Assembly: GCA_902826885.1 (NCBI GenBank)
Contig: CADEGL010000009.1
Coordinates: forward strand, 1 to 64,000
From: an uncultured Alphaproteobacteria bacterium
GTDB lineage: Bacteria > Pseudomonadota > Alphaproteobacteria > CADEGL01
Reading direction: 5' to 3'
Length of the DNA: 64,000 nt
Shown here piece by piece: positions 16,724 to 25,102 of the stretch (the stretch's first letter is position 1; each line of letters opens with the position of its first letter). The translations under genes and the position numbers were made by a program. The notes under the pieces were generated by a model. It had not been told where the DNA came from. It did no database searches and worked only from the letters and a program-made list of their open reading frames with translations.

Positions 16724-17650
16724 TCAGGCGTTGAGGATGCGTGGGCGGTAGGCGTCATCGCCGTTCGAGAGCGGTTTGGGCATACTGTGCTGGCGCGCGA
16801 TCTCGCGCGCGGCCTCGCCCATATCGGCCCGTTCCATGGCGAACGCCATGGTGGCCTCCAGGAAGCCGACCTTGTCGCCGCAATCGAACCGCCGCCCTTC
16901 GAACCGATAGCCGTGAAACGGTTCTTCGCCGATGGTCAGGGCCAATGCGTCGGTGAGCTGGATTTCTCCACCCGTGCCTTGCTTCAGGCGGCTTAGATGC
17001 GAGAACACGCTGGGTTGCAGGATATAGCGCCCGATGATCGAAAGGGTGGAAGGCGCCTCGGCCGGGGATGGCTTTTCCACCACGGTGCGCGCCGCGATCA
17101 GGCGGCCCTGGGTACGCAGGACGTCGAGCACGCCGTAGCGGTCGACTTGCGAGCGCGGCACATCCATCACGGCGACCAAGTTTCCACCCGTGCTTGCATG
17201 CGCCGTCATCATCTGCCCTAGGCACGGTTCTTCGGCCTGCACCAGATCGTCGGCCAGCAGCACCGCGAAAGGCTCGTCGCCGACCAGCGTGCGCGCGCAC
17301 CAGACGGCATGACCCAGGCCCAACGGCGCGGGCTGGCGGACATACGCGACCTTGCCCGCGGAGGGCAGCCAGCGCCGAATAGCGTCCAGTTCCTTGGTCT
17401 TACCGCGCGCGGCCAAGAACTTTTCCAGCTCATTGGCCTGGTCGAAATGGTCTTCGATCGCGGACTTGCCGCGCCCGGTAACGAAGATGAATTCCTCGAT
17501 GCCGGCGGCTTGCGCCTCCTCGACCGCGTATTGGATCAGGGGTTTGTCGATGATCGGCAGCATTTCCTTGGGCATGGCCTTTGTCGCCGGCAGAAAGCGA
17601 GTGCCGAGCCCGCCTACTGGAAAGACCGCCTTTTTCACGCGCTGCGCCAT
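16724..17650 (-). CDS. galU: UTP-glucose-1-phosphate uridylyltransferase
   Basis: A 308-residue enzyme that makes UDP-glucose from UTP and glucose 1-phosphate, the donor for many surface glycans. The N-terminal nucleotide-binding signature GGLGTRFLPATKAMPKEM is at residues 13-30, followed by DKPLIQYAVEEA, GLGHAVWCA, the LLADDLV metal-binding strand and a VEKP loop. The start is the ATG at 17650, just downstream of a GGAGGA site; a longer in-frame reading to 17887 adds non-homologous residues. It is the first gene of the operon with the PqqD-HprK and nucleotidyltransferase genes, implying that those two serve glycan production or its control. Confidence 0.95.
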   Translation of the reverse strand: MAQRVKKAVFPVGGLGTRFLPATKAMPKEMLPIIDKPLIQYAVEEAQAAGIEEFIFVTGRGKSAIEDHFDQANELEKFLAARGKTKELDAIRRWLPSAGKVAYVRQPAPLGLGHAVWCARTLVGDEPFAVLLADDLVQAEEPCLGQMMTAHASTGGNLVAVMDVPRSQVDRYGVLDVLRTQGRLIAARTVVEKPSPAEAPSTLSIIGRYILQPSVFSHLSRLKQGTGGEIQLTDALALTIGEEPFHGYRFEGRRFDCGDKVGFLEATMAFAMERADMGEAAREIARQHSMPKPLSNGDDAYRPRILNA

Positions 17651-17857
17651 GGCATTCCTCCGAAGCTTACGAGCGCAACGATGAACCGCCGTTCGTCCGT
17701 TGCAGGCGGTGACGCTCTGACTCATCACAGACGAGAGGCGGCGGGGCTTATTCCGCCCGGTACCGCGACCATGCTGTGGCGGCGCCGAGGTCACAGCCCG
17801 GTCCGGAATAGTGCGCTTTATCCGCGGTCTATCGATGAAAAGCGGAACGAGGGTGGG

Positions 17858-18073
17858 ATGGAAACCATTAGCGAGCGTGACCTCCACGCTTATGTGGACG
17901 GCCTGCTGGACGAAGGACGCTGCGCCGCGGTTGAGGCCTATCTGGTCGAAAGACCCGCGGTGGCGGCCCGGGTCGCGGACTATAAGCGCCAGAACCGTCT
18001 TCTACGTAGGCTAGACCGTAAGGCCGCTCAGAATCCGTACGTGAAACGCAAGGTCACCATGTCGCGGTTGTAA
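17858..18073 (+). CDS. truncated anti-sigma-factor-like protein
   Basis: A 71-residue protein: an N-terminal METISERDLHAYVDGLLDEG followed by VEAYLVERPAVAARVADYK and a basic tail. This matches the cytosolic N-terminal region of transmembrane anti-sigma factors of ECF sigma factors, which are normally about 200-260 residues with a membrane helix and periplasmic domain. Here the chain stops before any membrane segment, so it is a soluble short form or a decayed remnant. A GGGTGGG site precedes the ATG. It is divergent from galU, and its last 46 bp overlap the 3' end of the beta-barrel gene. The ECF sigma gene lies 1.4 kb away, so a functional pair is plausible but unproven. Confidence 0.55.
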   Translation: METISERDLHAYVDGLLDEGRCAAVEAYLVERPAVAARVADYKRQNRLLRRLDRKAAQNPYVKRKVTMSRL

Positions 18074-19392
18074 CTGGCGCCCTGCGTGTTGCTGGAGCGG
18101 TCGTCCCGCTGGTAGGCGGCCGTGACAGCCGCGCCCTGAAACAGAAGATAGCGCGCGGAAAACGCGCCAAGAATTGTGTTATCGACGCGGCTGATCCCCT
18201 CGAACGTCGTGTTCGTGTAACCGAACCGCGCGGTCAGGATGAGGTTGCGTAGCAGCTCATGATCGAGCGAGACGAAGCCTCCCGTATCGACTTCGGCGGA
18301 CGCGTCGTCCAGGGTCGTGGGGGTCACCGTCCGTTGGAAGTTCGCCTTCAACGTCGAGAGTCGCGTGATGTTCCAGGTGGCCAGCAGCGTGCCCGCCGCG
18401 TCGGAAACCGTTTTCAGCCGCGGATCGTCGTATGCGGAGTTGAGATAGCCCACGCTGGCTTCGAGCTTCAACAGATCGGTCATGTCGATGGCGATGCCGG
18501 TATCGATGCGATAGCCGCGTGAATCGCGGTCGAACCCGTTATCGTCCGGCGTATGGTCGTAGATATCCCGGCTGTAGGAGCCGCGCGTGAAGACCGCCGT
18601 GGTGGGCAGGAAGTTGTAGGAAACGCGAAGCGCGCCTTCCGTCTCGTATCTGTCGCGATCGCTGCTGTCGAGCGTTCCTCCGCCGAAAAGTGGAACGTCG
18701 TTAAAGGTCAGATGGTCCCCGCGCGCTTCCACCTGCGCGCCCAGCCGGTTGAAGCGATGGGCGTATTTCGCATTCAAGCCGGCGCGTTCATATGTCGTCG
18801 GCTTGGTGCCGCCCACATCGTCCGGTGAGCTGCGGTCTTCATGGAGATGGGCGTAGGAGGCGGAGCCCGTCAGGGCTTGATCCTTGGAAACATCCAATCG
18901 GCCGCCGGTCTCGGCAGTGTAGTCTTCGTAGTTCTCCGTCGTGAATGACTTATACAGCCCAAAATCGCCGGTCGCCCGCGCGTGGAGCTCGTGCCGTCCC
19001 CAATTCGATTGCAGGAGCAGGCGCGGCGACACGACGGTGATGTAGTCGTTCTTCAGATTCGATTCGGTGGCGTAGATATTATCGTTGTACGACTCGCCGA
19101 CACCGAGTGAGGGTAGAAAGAAAAAACTGCCAAGACGAATGCCGACTGGATCGTATTCCGGCCGATGCCGTGTCGCGACCGCTTGTTCGTCGACCGTGGC
19201 GTCGGCCCAGGGAACGGGGTCCAGCGGTGACGTGGAGCGGGGAATGGGCGGGCGCCCTTCTTGTGCGTCCGCCGATGGCATGCCGTAGAAAAGCGCGGCG
19301 ATGACGAGCGCGGGCAGTGACGCTCGTCGTGGAAACTTCCAGCCGGTCGCTTCAACAGCGATGCGAGCCACGACGGAGGGCCGATTACCCAC
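18028..19392 (-). CDS. outer-membrane beta-barrel protein (BBP2-type)
   Basis: A 454-residue outer-membrane protein. A long N-terminal region ends in a signal peptide (hydrophobic LPALVIAALFYGMP, cleavage near ADA|QE). The mature protein is a run of amphipathic strands such as LGVGESYNDNIYATE, LHARATGDFGLYKSFTTENYE and VTLRFTYGF, ending in the C-terminal Phe required by BamA. It fits the putative beta-barrel porin 2 family (PF10082), frequently found in EPS loci and thought to aid glycan export or anchoring. It lies directly downstream of the ECF sigma gene (51-bp gap) and so is likely in its regulon or operon. Confidence 0.85.
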   Translation of the reverse strand: MGNRPSVVARIAVEATGWKFPRRASLPALVIAALFYGMPSADAQEGRPPIPRSTSPLDPVPWADATVDEQAVATRHRPEYDPVGIRLGSFFFLPSLGVGESYNDNIYATESNLKNDYITVVSPRLLLQSNWGRHELHARATGDFGLYKSFTTENYEDYTAETGGRLDVSKDQALTGSASYAHLHEDRSSPDDVGGTKPTTYERAGLNAKYAHRFNRLGAQVEARGDHLTFNDVPLFGGGTLDSSDRDRYETEGALRVSYNFLPTTAVFTRGSYSRDIYDHTPDDNGFDRDSRGYRIDTGIAIDMTDLLKLEASVGYLNSAYDDPRLKTVSDAAGTLLATWNITRLSTLKANFQRTVTPTTLDDASAEVDTGGFVSLDHELLRNLILTARFGYTNTTFEGISRVDNTILGAFSARYLLFQGAAVTAAYQRDDRSSNTQGASYNRDMVTLRFTYGF

Positions 19393-19443
19393 GATTCCCC
19401 CTATGACGTACAGACGTTAAGCTCCGCTAAAACGAATGCTAGA

Positions 19444-20001
19444 TCAAGCAGCGGCGAGCTCGTCCACGCTTTTGACGCGGCGTGGAGGGGGTTTTTTCGC
19501 ATTCTGCACGTCTTTTTGGCCTCGTCCGGCCATAAGGTACCGAAGCGTTTCGCGCGCACGGAACAAACGGGACATCACCGTGCCGATAGGAATGGAGAGC
19601 CGGCGGCTAACCTCTTCATAGCTGAGGCCGTCTATGGCGATCAGAAGGACGATTTTCCGTTGCTCCGCCGAGAGCATGGCGAGCGCGCGCGACATATCTC
19701 GCAGCTCCAGCCGGACATCCTGATTTCCGTGAGCATGGAAGAGATGTTCGACCTGTTCTAGCGGCGCGGCGGGTAACCGCTTGCGCTGATCAGCCCGGTA
19801 GTCGACATGGGCATGATGGAGAACGGTGAAAAGATAGGCGCGCACGTTTCGGATCTGCGGCCAAAGATGCGACGCCGACAGCGCGCGCAGCATGCATTCC
19901 TGGACCAAATCGTCCGATTCTCCGGGATCTCCGACGAGGGAGCGCGCGTAGCGTCGAAGGCCGGTTATGTGATCTTCGAACGAGGACCGTAGATCGTGCA
20001 T
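19444..20001 (-). CDS. ECF-type RNA polymerase sigma factor
   Basis: A 185-residue sigma-70 family factor with only regions 2 and 4. Region 2 spans ~8-85 with GDPGESDDLVQECMLRALSA (2.1-2.2) and NVRAYLFTVLHHAHVDYRAD (2.4). Region 4 spans ~115-165 with LSAEQRKIVLLIAIDGLSYE and an IPIGTVMSRLFRARETLR recognition helix. The start is the ATG at 20001 behind GGAGA; an upstream in-frame ATG at 20055 lacks a site. It has an Ala/Lys/Pro-rich C-terminal tail and no SnoaL extension. A short anti-sigma-like gene lies nearby rather than immediately downstream. Its position amid the EPS locus suggests it controls envelope or EPS genes. Confidence 0.9.
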   Translation of the reverse strand: MHDLRSSFEDHITGLRRYARSLVGDPGESDDLVQECMLRALSASHLWPQIRNVRAYLFTVLHHAHVDYRADQRKRLPAAPLEQVEHLFHAHGNQDVRLELRDMSRALAMLSAEQRKIVLLIAIDGLSYEEVSRRLSIPIGTVMSRLFRARETLRYLMAGRGQKDVQNAKKPPPRRVKSVDELAAA

Positions 20002-20321
20002 GCGTCGTCTCCAACGTTTCGCGCGATGCTCCGCCCCGGTCCCTGACGGCATCACGCTCGATTCCCCGGGCTGCCGAGGCCGCCGGGGAAGGCGCTAATA
20101 AAACGCGACTTGCCGAAATGTTGGTGTGACAAGCGGACGATACGGGATGACAAAAATGGGACATCAAGCATTGGCCTGAAAGGTACCTTTAGAATCCCTT
20201 TTTCGGTCGAAGCGATATTTCCATTTCCCCTTGTCCGCCAACGATTTTCACCACTGCTTGGTCACTGGCTGAATCAGCCGCGCGCAGGTTGGATAGCCGC
20301 GGGGTGCTGGAGGCTGAGCGG
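20002..20321. other. 320-bp divergent intergenic region of the ECF sigma factor and EPS operon
   Basis: This region separates the sigma gene (minus) from the first gene of the rightward EPS operon (plus). I see no ORF, RNA gene or terminator. On the minus strand it contains TTGTCACACC (complement of 20119-20128), which resembles the GGTCAC-type cores and might be an autoregulatory -35. On the plus strand it carries TTGGTCAC at 20258-20265. Confidence 0.45.
20258..20265 (+). promoter_or_regulatory. TTGGTCAC element upstream of the rightward EPS operon
   Basis: A TTGGTCAC core, followed by TGGCTG, ends 56 bp before the operon's first ATG at 20322. A GGTTGGATAG stretch occurs ~21-31 bp downstream, at the same relative place as the AT-rich stretches after the other copies. 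Confidence 0.3.
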
Positions 20322-21524
20322 ATGGTTTTCGAGAGCGTTACGGGATCGGCGGCACCCCGGTCATTGGCTTCGCGTTCTGCGCGCGCGGCCACGCCCGCGG
20401 AGAGCGCCCCACATCTCGCGATCACCAGCGTGTTCGGTCCGCCTCTTGAGCCGTCCACGTGGTCGGGCGCGCCCGCCAATATCGGCGCGGGGCTTCGCGC
20501 GTTGGGTTATCGGGTCAGTGGTATCCAGCCTCGCTTCGACACGCTTTCCAAGTCGCTTCTAGCCGGCCGCCATCTTCTCGCGGGTCACGCTGGCTTTCCT
20601 CGCGGGGAAACCGTGCGGCGCGGCGCTGCGGCGCGGCGCCACTGTGCTCGAATGGTCGAGCGAGAACGCGCGCGGATCGGTGCGAGTCACATTCTCCATA
20701 CGGGCACATTCGATCTCCCCATCGCGAACCCTGATCGCGGCGTTCATCACTATCTGTTCTGCGACCACACCTGGGATCTCGCGCGACGCCATCATGTTCA
20801 AGCCGGCGAGTTCGATTCCCGGCAGACGAAGGAATTCGAGGCGTTGGAGCGGGAATCGTATGCCCAAATGCGACACATCTTCACGTTCGGCCGGTACGTT
20901 CGCGACAATCTGATTCAGCATTACGGCCTCGATCCCGCGCGCGTGACCGTGGTCGGCTCTGGCATGGGGCGCATCCGGCATTACGAAGGTGCCAAGGATT
21001 ACGTGAACGGCCCGTTGCTGTTCGTCGCGAAGCATCTGTTCGTCGAGAAAGGCGGGCGCCTGGTGCTCGATGCGTTTCGTATCGTCCGCAAGCGACGCCC
21101 TTCCACGCGCCTTGTCGTCGTGGGAAGCGAAGCGCACCGCGCCTTGGCGGGTGAACAAGATGGCGTGGAATTCCATGCCCACCTGCCGTGGAACGAGCTG
21201 GAGGCCCTCTATCATCAAGCCGCGTTGCTTGTGCAGCCCATGCTCAACGATCCTTGGGGACAGGTATACCTGGAGGCGCTTCTGTCGCGCGCGCCGGTGG
21301 TTGGGCTCCGGCGTAACGGCCTGCCCGAGATTCTGCTCGGCGGCCGGCTTGGGTTTTTGGTCGATACCGCGAGCCCCGATGCGGTGGCCGATGCCATTCT
21401 CGAGGCGCTTTCGAATCCGGACCGGTTGCCCGAAATGGGATGGGCCGGCCAGCGCCATGTCCTGACCAATTACTCATGGGACAGGGCGGCCATGCGGATG
21501 CACAAGGCCATGGCCGCGGCATAG
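20322..21524 (+). CDS. glycosyltransferase family 4 protein
   Basis: A 400-residue GT-B glycosyltransferase. The N-terminal acceptor domain holds LEPSTWSGAPANIGAGLRAL and HYLFCDHTWDLARRH. The C-terminal donor domain starts at GPLLFVAKHLFVEKGGRL and includes VEFHAHLPWNELEALYHQAA and the donor-site region VQPMLNDPWGQVYLEALLSR, with the retaining EX7E-like GQVYLEALL segment and VVGLRRNGLPE. I prefer the ATG at 20322, with GGAGG 8 bp upstream, over the TTG at 20289. It is the first gene of a rightward EPS operon that continues, after 45 bp, into gmd. Confidence 0.85.
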   Translation: MVFESVTGSAAPRSLASRSARAATPAESAPHLAITSVFGPPLEPSTWSGAPANIGAGLRALGYRVSGIQPRFDTLSKSLLAGRHLLAGHAGFPRGETVRRGAAARRHCARMVERERARIGASHILHTGTFDLPIANPDRGVHHYLFCDHTWDLARRHHVQAGEFDSRQTKEFEALERESYAQMRHIFTFGRYVRDNLIQHYGLDPARVTVVGSGMGRIRHYEGAKDYVNGPLLFVAKHLFVEKGGRLVLDAFRIVRKRRPSTRLVVVGSEAHRALAGEQDGVEFHAHLPWNELEALYHQAALLVQPMLNDPWGQVYLEALLSRAPVVGLRRNGLPEILLGGRLGFLVDTASPDAVADAILEALSNPDRLPEMGWAGQRHVLTNYSWDRAAMRMHKAMAAA

Positions 21525-21569
21525 CTCCGCGCCCGAACGTCAACGCAAGCAAAGAGAGAGATACAACGC

Positions 21570-22631
21570 ATGGCGGATAAAGTCGCTTTGATCACGGGTG
21601 TCACGGGGCAGGACGGTGCTTATTTGGCCGAGCTTCTTCTGGACAAGGGCTATGTCGTTCACGGCGTGAAGCGACGGGCATCGTCCATGAATACCGGACG
21701 CGTCGATCACCTTTATCGCGACCGGCATGAAAGCGACGTGCGGTTCCGCTTGCACTACGGCGACATGACGGATGCGACGAACCTGATCCGACTGGTTCAG
21801 GAATCCCAACCCACGGAGATCTACAACCTGGCCGCGCAAAGTCATGTGCAGGTCAGCTTCGAGACGCCGGAGTACACCGCCAACGTCGACGCGCTGGGCA
21901 CCTTGCGCCTGCTCGAGGCGGTCCGAATCCTGAAGATGGAAGAGAGGGTTCGTTTCTATCAGGCTTCGACGTCCGAGCTGTTCGGTTTGGTTCAGGAGAC
22001 GCCGCAGCGGGAAACCACGCCGTTTCGACCCCGCAGCCCTTATGCGGCCGCGAAGCTCTATGCCTATTGGGTCACGGTGAACTACCGCGAGGCCTACGGC
22101 ATGCATGCCTCGAACGGCGTGCTGTTCAATCATGAAAGCCCGATCCGCGGCGAGACTTTCGTCACCCGCAAGATCACGCGGGCCGTGGCGGCCATCGAAC
22201 TGGGTTTTCAAAAGCGTCTTTATCTCGGCAACATCGACGCCAAACGCGACTGGGGCCATGCGCGCGACTATGTCGAAGGCATGTGGCGCATCCTTCAGCA
22301 AGATGCGCCGGACGACTATGTCCTGGCCACCGGCGAAACGCATACGGTGCGCGAGTTCGTGGAGCGTGCCTTCAATTGCATCGGACGGCGTATCGAGTGG
22401 TCCGGCAACGGCGCCGATGAGAAAGGGCACTGCGCCCGCTCCGGCAATGTTCTGGTCGCGATCGACCCCATCTATTTCCGGCCCACCGAGGTGGATCTTT
22501 TGCTCGGCGACCCCGCCAAGGCGCGCGACAAGCTGGGCTGGGAACACAAGACCAGCTTCGAGCATCTGGTCGCCGAGATGGTCGAGGCCGATCTGGTCAA
22601 TTTGCAGCGGGAGCGCCTGGCCAATGCCTGA
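21570..22631 (+). CDS. gmd: GDP-mannose 4,6-dehydratase
   Basis: A 353-residue extended SDR enzyme converting GDP-D-mannose to GDP-4-keto-6-deoxymannose, the first committed step of GDP-fucose and related 6-deoxyhexoses. The NADP-binding [15 protein letters not shown] (residues 10-24) is diagnostic of Gmd. The catalytic set includes Y158 and K162 in [12 protein letters not shown], with [20 protein letters not shown] in the substrate region. Its product feeds Fcl, whose ATG overlaps this gene's stop by 8 bp, so they are translationally coupled. Its substrate GDP-mannose comes from the ManC module encoded at 39377-41740. Confidence 0.97.
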   Translation: MADKVALITGVTGQDGAYLAELLLDKGYVVHGVKRRASSMNTGRVDHLYRDRHESDVRFRLHYGDMTDATNLIRLVQESQPTEIYNLAAQSHVQVSFETPEYTANVDALGTLRLLEAVRILKMEERVRFYQASTSELFGLVQETPQRETTPFRPRSPYAAAKLYAYWVTVNYREAYGMHASNGVLFNHESPIRGETFVTRKITRAVAAIELGFQKRLYLGNIDAKRDWGHARDYVEGMWRILQQDAPDDYVLATGETHTVREFVERAFNCIGRRIEWSGNGADEKGHCARSGNVLVAIDPIYFRPTEVDLLLGDPAKARDKLGWEHKTSFEHLVAEMVEADLVNLQRERLANA

Positions 22632-23598
22632 GACCTTGTACGCCCTGCGCGGCAAGCGTGTGTGGGTCGCGGGTCACCATGGCATGGTCGGCTCGGCTGT
22701 CGTGCGCCGTTTGGCGGCCGAGGATTGCCATGTCCTAGCCGTCGCGCGCGAGCGCGTCGATCTGCGGCGGCAAGAGCAAGTCGAGAATTGGATGGAGGAA
22801 GCGCGGCCTCAGGCCGTGTTCCTCGCGGCCGCCAAGGTGGGGGGGATCCTGGCCAACGACAGCCGCCCGGCCGAGTTCATTTACGACAATCTCGCGATCG
22901 AGGCGAACATCATCGAGGCCGCCCGGCGTTTCGGCGTCGAAAAGCTATTGTTTCTAGGCTCCTCCTGCATCTATCCGCGCATGGCGCCGCAACCGATACC
23001 CGAGGACGCGCTTCTGACCGGGCCGCTGGAGCCCACCAACCAGTGGTACGCCATCGCCAAGATCGCAGGCATCAAGCTGTGCCAGGCTTACCGCCGCCAG
23101 TATGGCTGCGATTTTATCTCCGCCATGCCCACCAACCTCTACGGTCCGGGCGACAATTTCGACCTGACGTCGAGCCACGTTCTGCCCGCGCTGATGGCCA
23201 AGGCCCATGCGTCAAAAGGGCTGCGAACGCCTGTTCTAGAGGTATGGGGGTCCGGCCGTCCGCGGCGTGAGTTCCTGCATGTCGACGATTTGGCCGACGC
23301 GGCCGTATATCTCATGCGCCATTACGGCGGGGAAGATGCGATCAATGTCGGGACGGGGACGGATGTCACCATCGCCGAACTGGTCGAACTGGTTTGCGAG
23401 ACGGTCGGATTTCGAGGGCGGACCCGTTTCGATGCCAGCAAGCCGGACGGCACGCCACGCAAGCTCTTGGATGTCGGCCGCCTTGAAGCCCTGGGCTGGC
23501 GCGCGCGTATCGATCTGCGCGCCGGAATAGCCGCGACGTATCGCTGGTTCACCGAGAACGAAGGCAGTTGGAGAGAGCGTGAGGCCGCCGGAGACTGA
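22624..23598 (+). CDS. fcl: GDP-L-fucose synthase
   Basis: A 324-residue epimerase/reductase (WcaG/Fcl) that converts GDP-4-keto-6-deoxy-D-mannose to GDP-L-fucose with NADPH. The cofactor motif is [10 protein letters not shown] (17-26), with the characteristic [10 protein letters not shown], and [11 protein letters not shown] with catalytic Y142 and K146. The [10 protein letters not shown] and [16 protein letters not shown] stretches are Fcl signatures. The ATG at 22624 overlaps the gmd stop, and the flippase GTG start at 23579 lies inside its 3' end, so three genes are tightly coupled. This predicts L-fucose in the polysaccharide. Confidence 0.97.
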   Translation: MPETLYALRGKRVWVAGHHGMVGSAVVRRLAAEDCHVLAVARERVDLRRQEQVENWMEEARPQAVFLAAAKVGGILANDSRPAEFIYDNLAIEANIIEAARRFGVEKLLFLGSSCIYPRMAPQPIPEDALLTGPLEPTNQWYAIAKIAGIKLCQAYRRQYGCDFISAMPTNLYGPGDNFDLTSSHVLPALMAKAHASKGLRTPVLEVWGSGRPRREFLHVDDLADAAVYLMRHYGGEDAINVGTGTDVTIAELVELVCETVGFRGRTRFDASKPDGTPRKLLDVGRLEALGWRARIDLRAGIAATYRWFTENEGSWREREAAGD

Positions 23599-25102
23599 TC
23601 GCCGCGCGATCCTCGACACGGAGCATCTGCTTGCCGACTTGAAGGTCCGGTCGGTACGCGGCGGCGCCGTGACCGTGGCTGCCCAGATCGTGAAGATGAT
23701 CGCCCAATTCGCGGCCATCGTGGTGTTGGCGCGACTCTTGGAGCCATCGGCCTTTGGCCTAGTCGCCATGACGGCCGCCGCCGTGGCCTTCCTAGAGTTG
23801 TTCAAGGATCTGGGACTATCCGCCGCCACCGTGCAGCGTCCGGTGCTGACCCACGCGCAAGTCAGCACGATGTTTTGGTTGAATGTCGGGCTGGGTTTTC
23901 TGGCTGCCGCCTTGACCGCCGCGTTGGCGCCGCTTTTGGCGTGGTTCTATGGCGAAAGCGCTCTGGTCGATATCACCCTATGTCTGGCGGTCGGCTTTAT
24001 CATTAGCGGTCTTTCCACCCAACACATGGCGCTGCTACGGCGGCAGATGCGCTTCGGCGCGCTCGCGTCGTTGCAGGTTGGCGCGGAACTGGTCGGCATG
24101 GCGGCCGCCATCGCCGCGGCGCTGGCGGGAATGGGTTATTGGGCGCTCGTGATACAGCGCCTGGCATGGGTCGTCGTCTTGACCGCCGGTGCCTGGTGCG
24201 TTTGCGCCTGGCGGCCTGGTCGCGCCGGACCCTTGCGCGACGTGCGCGAGCTTCTGCGCTTCGGCGGCAACGTGGCGGTGTCGAACCTGGTCGGCTTGCT
24301 GGCCCGGTCGGCCGACCAGATCCTGATCGGCTGGTTCTGGGGTGCCGCTTCTCTGGGTCTGTACGAGCGCGCGTCCAAGCTGGTGCTGGTGCCGCTAAAC
24401 AACTTGAACGCACCACTCCATGCCGTAGCCATGCCGGCCCTGAGCCGCGCGGCGGACGAGCCCGCGCGGCACCGCCGCGCTTATTTGGGAATGGTCGAAA
24501 AGCTGGCCATGGTGACCATGCCGGCCGGCGCGCTTCTGGTCACGGCACCCGACTGGGTCGTCTCGCTTGCATTGGGGTCGCAATGGATGGCGACGGCGCC
24601 CGTGCTGGCGTGGCTCGGTGTAACCGCCATCTACCAACCGGTCACTTATACGTTGAGCTGGCTTCTCATGTCTCAAAATCGCGCGGGCGAGATGAGCGTG
24701 TTCAGCTTCTTCAACGCGCTCGTCCTCGTGGCTTCGATCGCCGCCGCTCTGCCCTACGGGATGGAAGCGGTCGCGGCGGCCTATGCACTGAGCGGCTTGT
24801 GCGTGCGTGTGCCCGCGTTGCTTTGGATGGTGGGGCGGCGGGGCGAGATTCGCGCGGGCGAGATTGTCCATGCCTTGCTGCCGTCGTCTCTGGCGGCGGT
24901 TCTGTCGCTCGGTGGCGTTTACGCCCTACGGCAATCCGTGGTTTTCGACAGTATTGGACCGGTCGCCGGTCTGGCCGCGGCGGCCGGACTGACGATGTTT
25001 TTGGCGCTGGCCTGCTATCTGGGCCTGCCGAAAGGGCGAGACGCGTTGCGCGACCTCGTGCGCCTATCCGCCGTCATGTTTCAGCGGAGGGCTCGCGCTT
25101 GA
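23579..25102 (+). CDS. lipopolysaccharide/EPS repeat-unit flippase (Wzx/WzxC-type)
   Basis: A 507-residue MOP-superfamily membrane protein with about 12-14 transmembrane helices. The N-terminal SVRGGAVTVAAQIVKMIAQF followed by VVLARLLEPSAFGLVAMTAA is typical of the polysaccharide-transporter (PST/WzxC) branch. Wzx proteins flip undecaprenyl-diphosphate-linked repeat units to the periplasmic face for Wzy polymerisation. The GTG start at 23579 has a GGAGAG site within fcl. The stop at 25102 overlaps the TTG start of the pyruvyltransferase gene. It works with the Wzy-like polymerase at 30097-31464 and Wza/Wzc. Confidence 0.9.
   Translation: MRPPETDRRAILDTEHLLADLKVRSVRGGAVTVAAQIVKMIAQFAAIVVLARLLEPSAFGLVAMTAAAVAFLELFKDLGLSAATVQRPVLTHAQVSTMFWLNVGLGFLAAALTAALAPLLAWFYGESALVDITLCLAVGFIISGLSTQHMALLRRQMRFGALASLQVGAELVGMAAAIAAALAGMGYWALVIQRLAWVVVLTAGAWCVCAWRPGRAGPLRDVRELLRFGGNVAVSNLVGLLARSADQILIGWFWGAASLGLYERASKLVLVPLNNLNAPLHAVAMPALSRAADEPARHRRAYLGMVEKLAMVTMPAGALLVTAPDWVVSLALGSQWMATAPVLAWLGVTAIYQPVTYTLSWLLMSQNRAGEMSVFSFFNALVLVASIAAALPYGMEAVAAAYALSGLCVRVPALLWMVGRRGEIRAGEIVHALLPSSLAAVLSLGGVYALRQSVVFDSIGPVAGLAAAAGLTMFLALACYLGLPKGRDALRDLVRLSAVMFQRRARA

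Noticed and set aside
18028-18073. 46-bp antisense overlap of the anti-sigma-like and porin genes as a regulatory RNA
   Set aside because: It is only the overlap of two 3' ends; no promoter or hairpin supports a separate transcript.
24139-25098. 960-bp in-frame extension upstream of the pyruvyltransferase
   Set aside because: It reads through the flippase gene out of frame; the real start is the TTG at 25099 with a GGAGG site and a 4-bp overlap.
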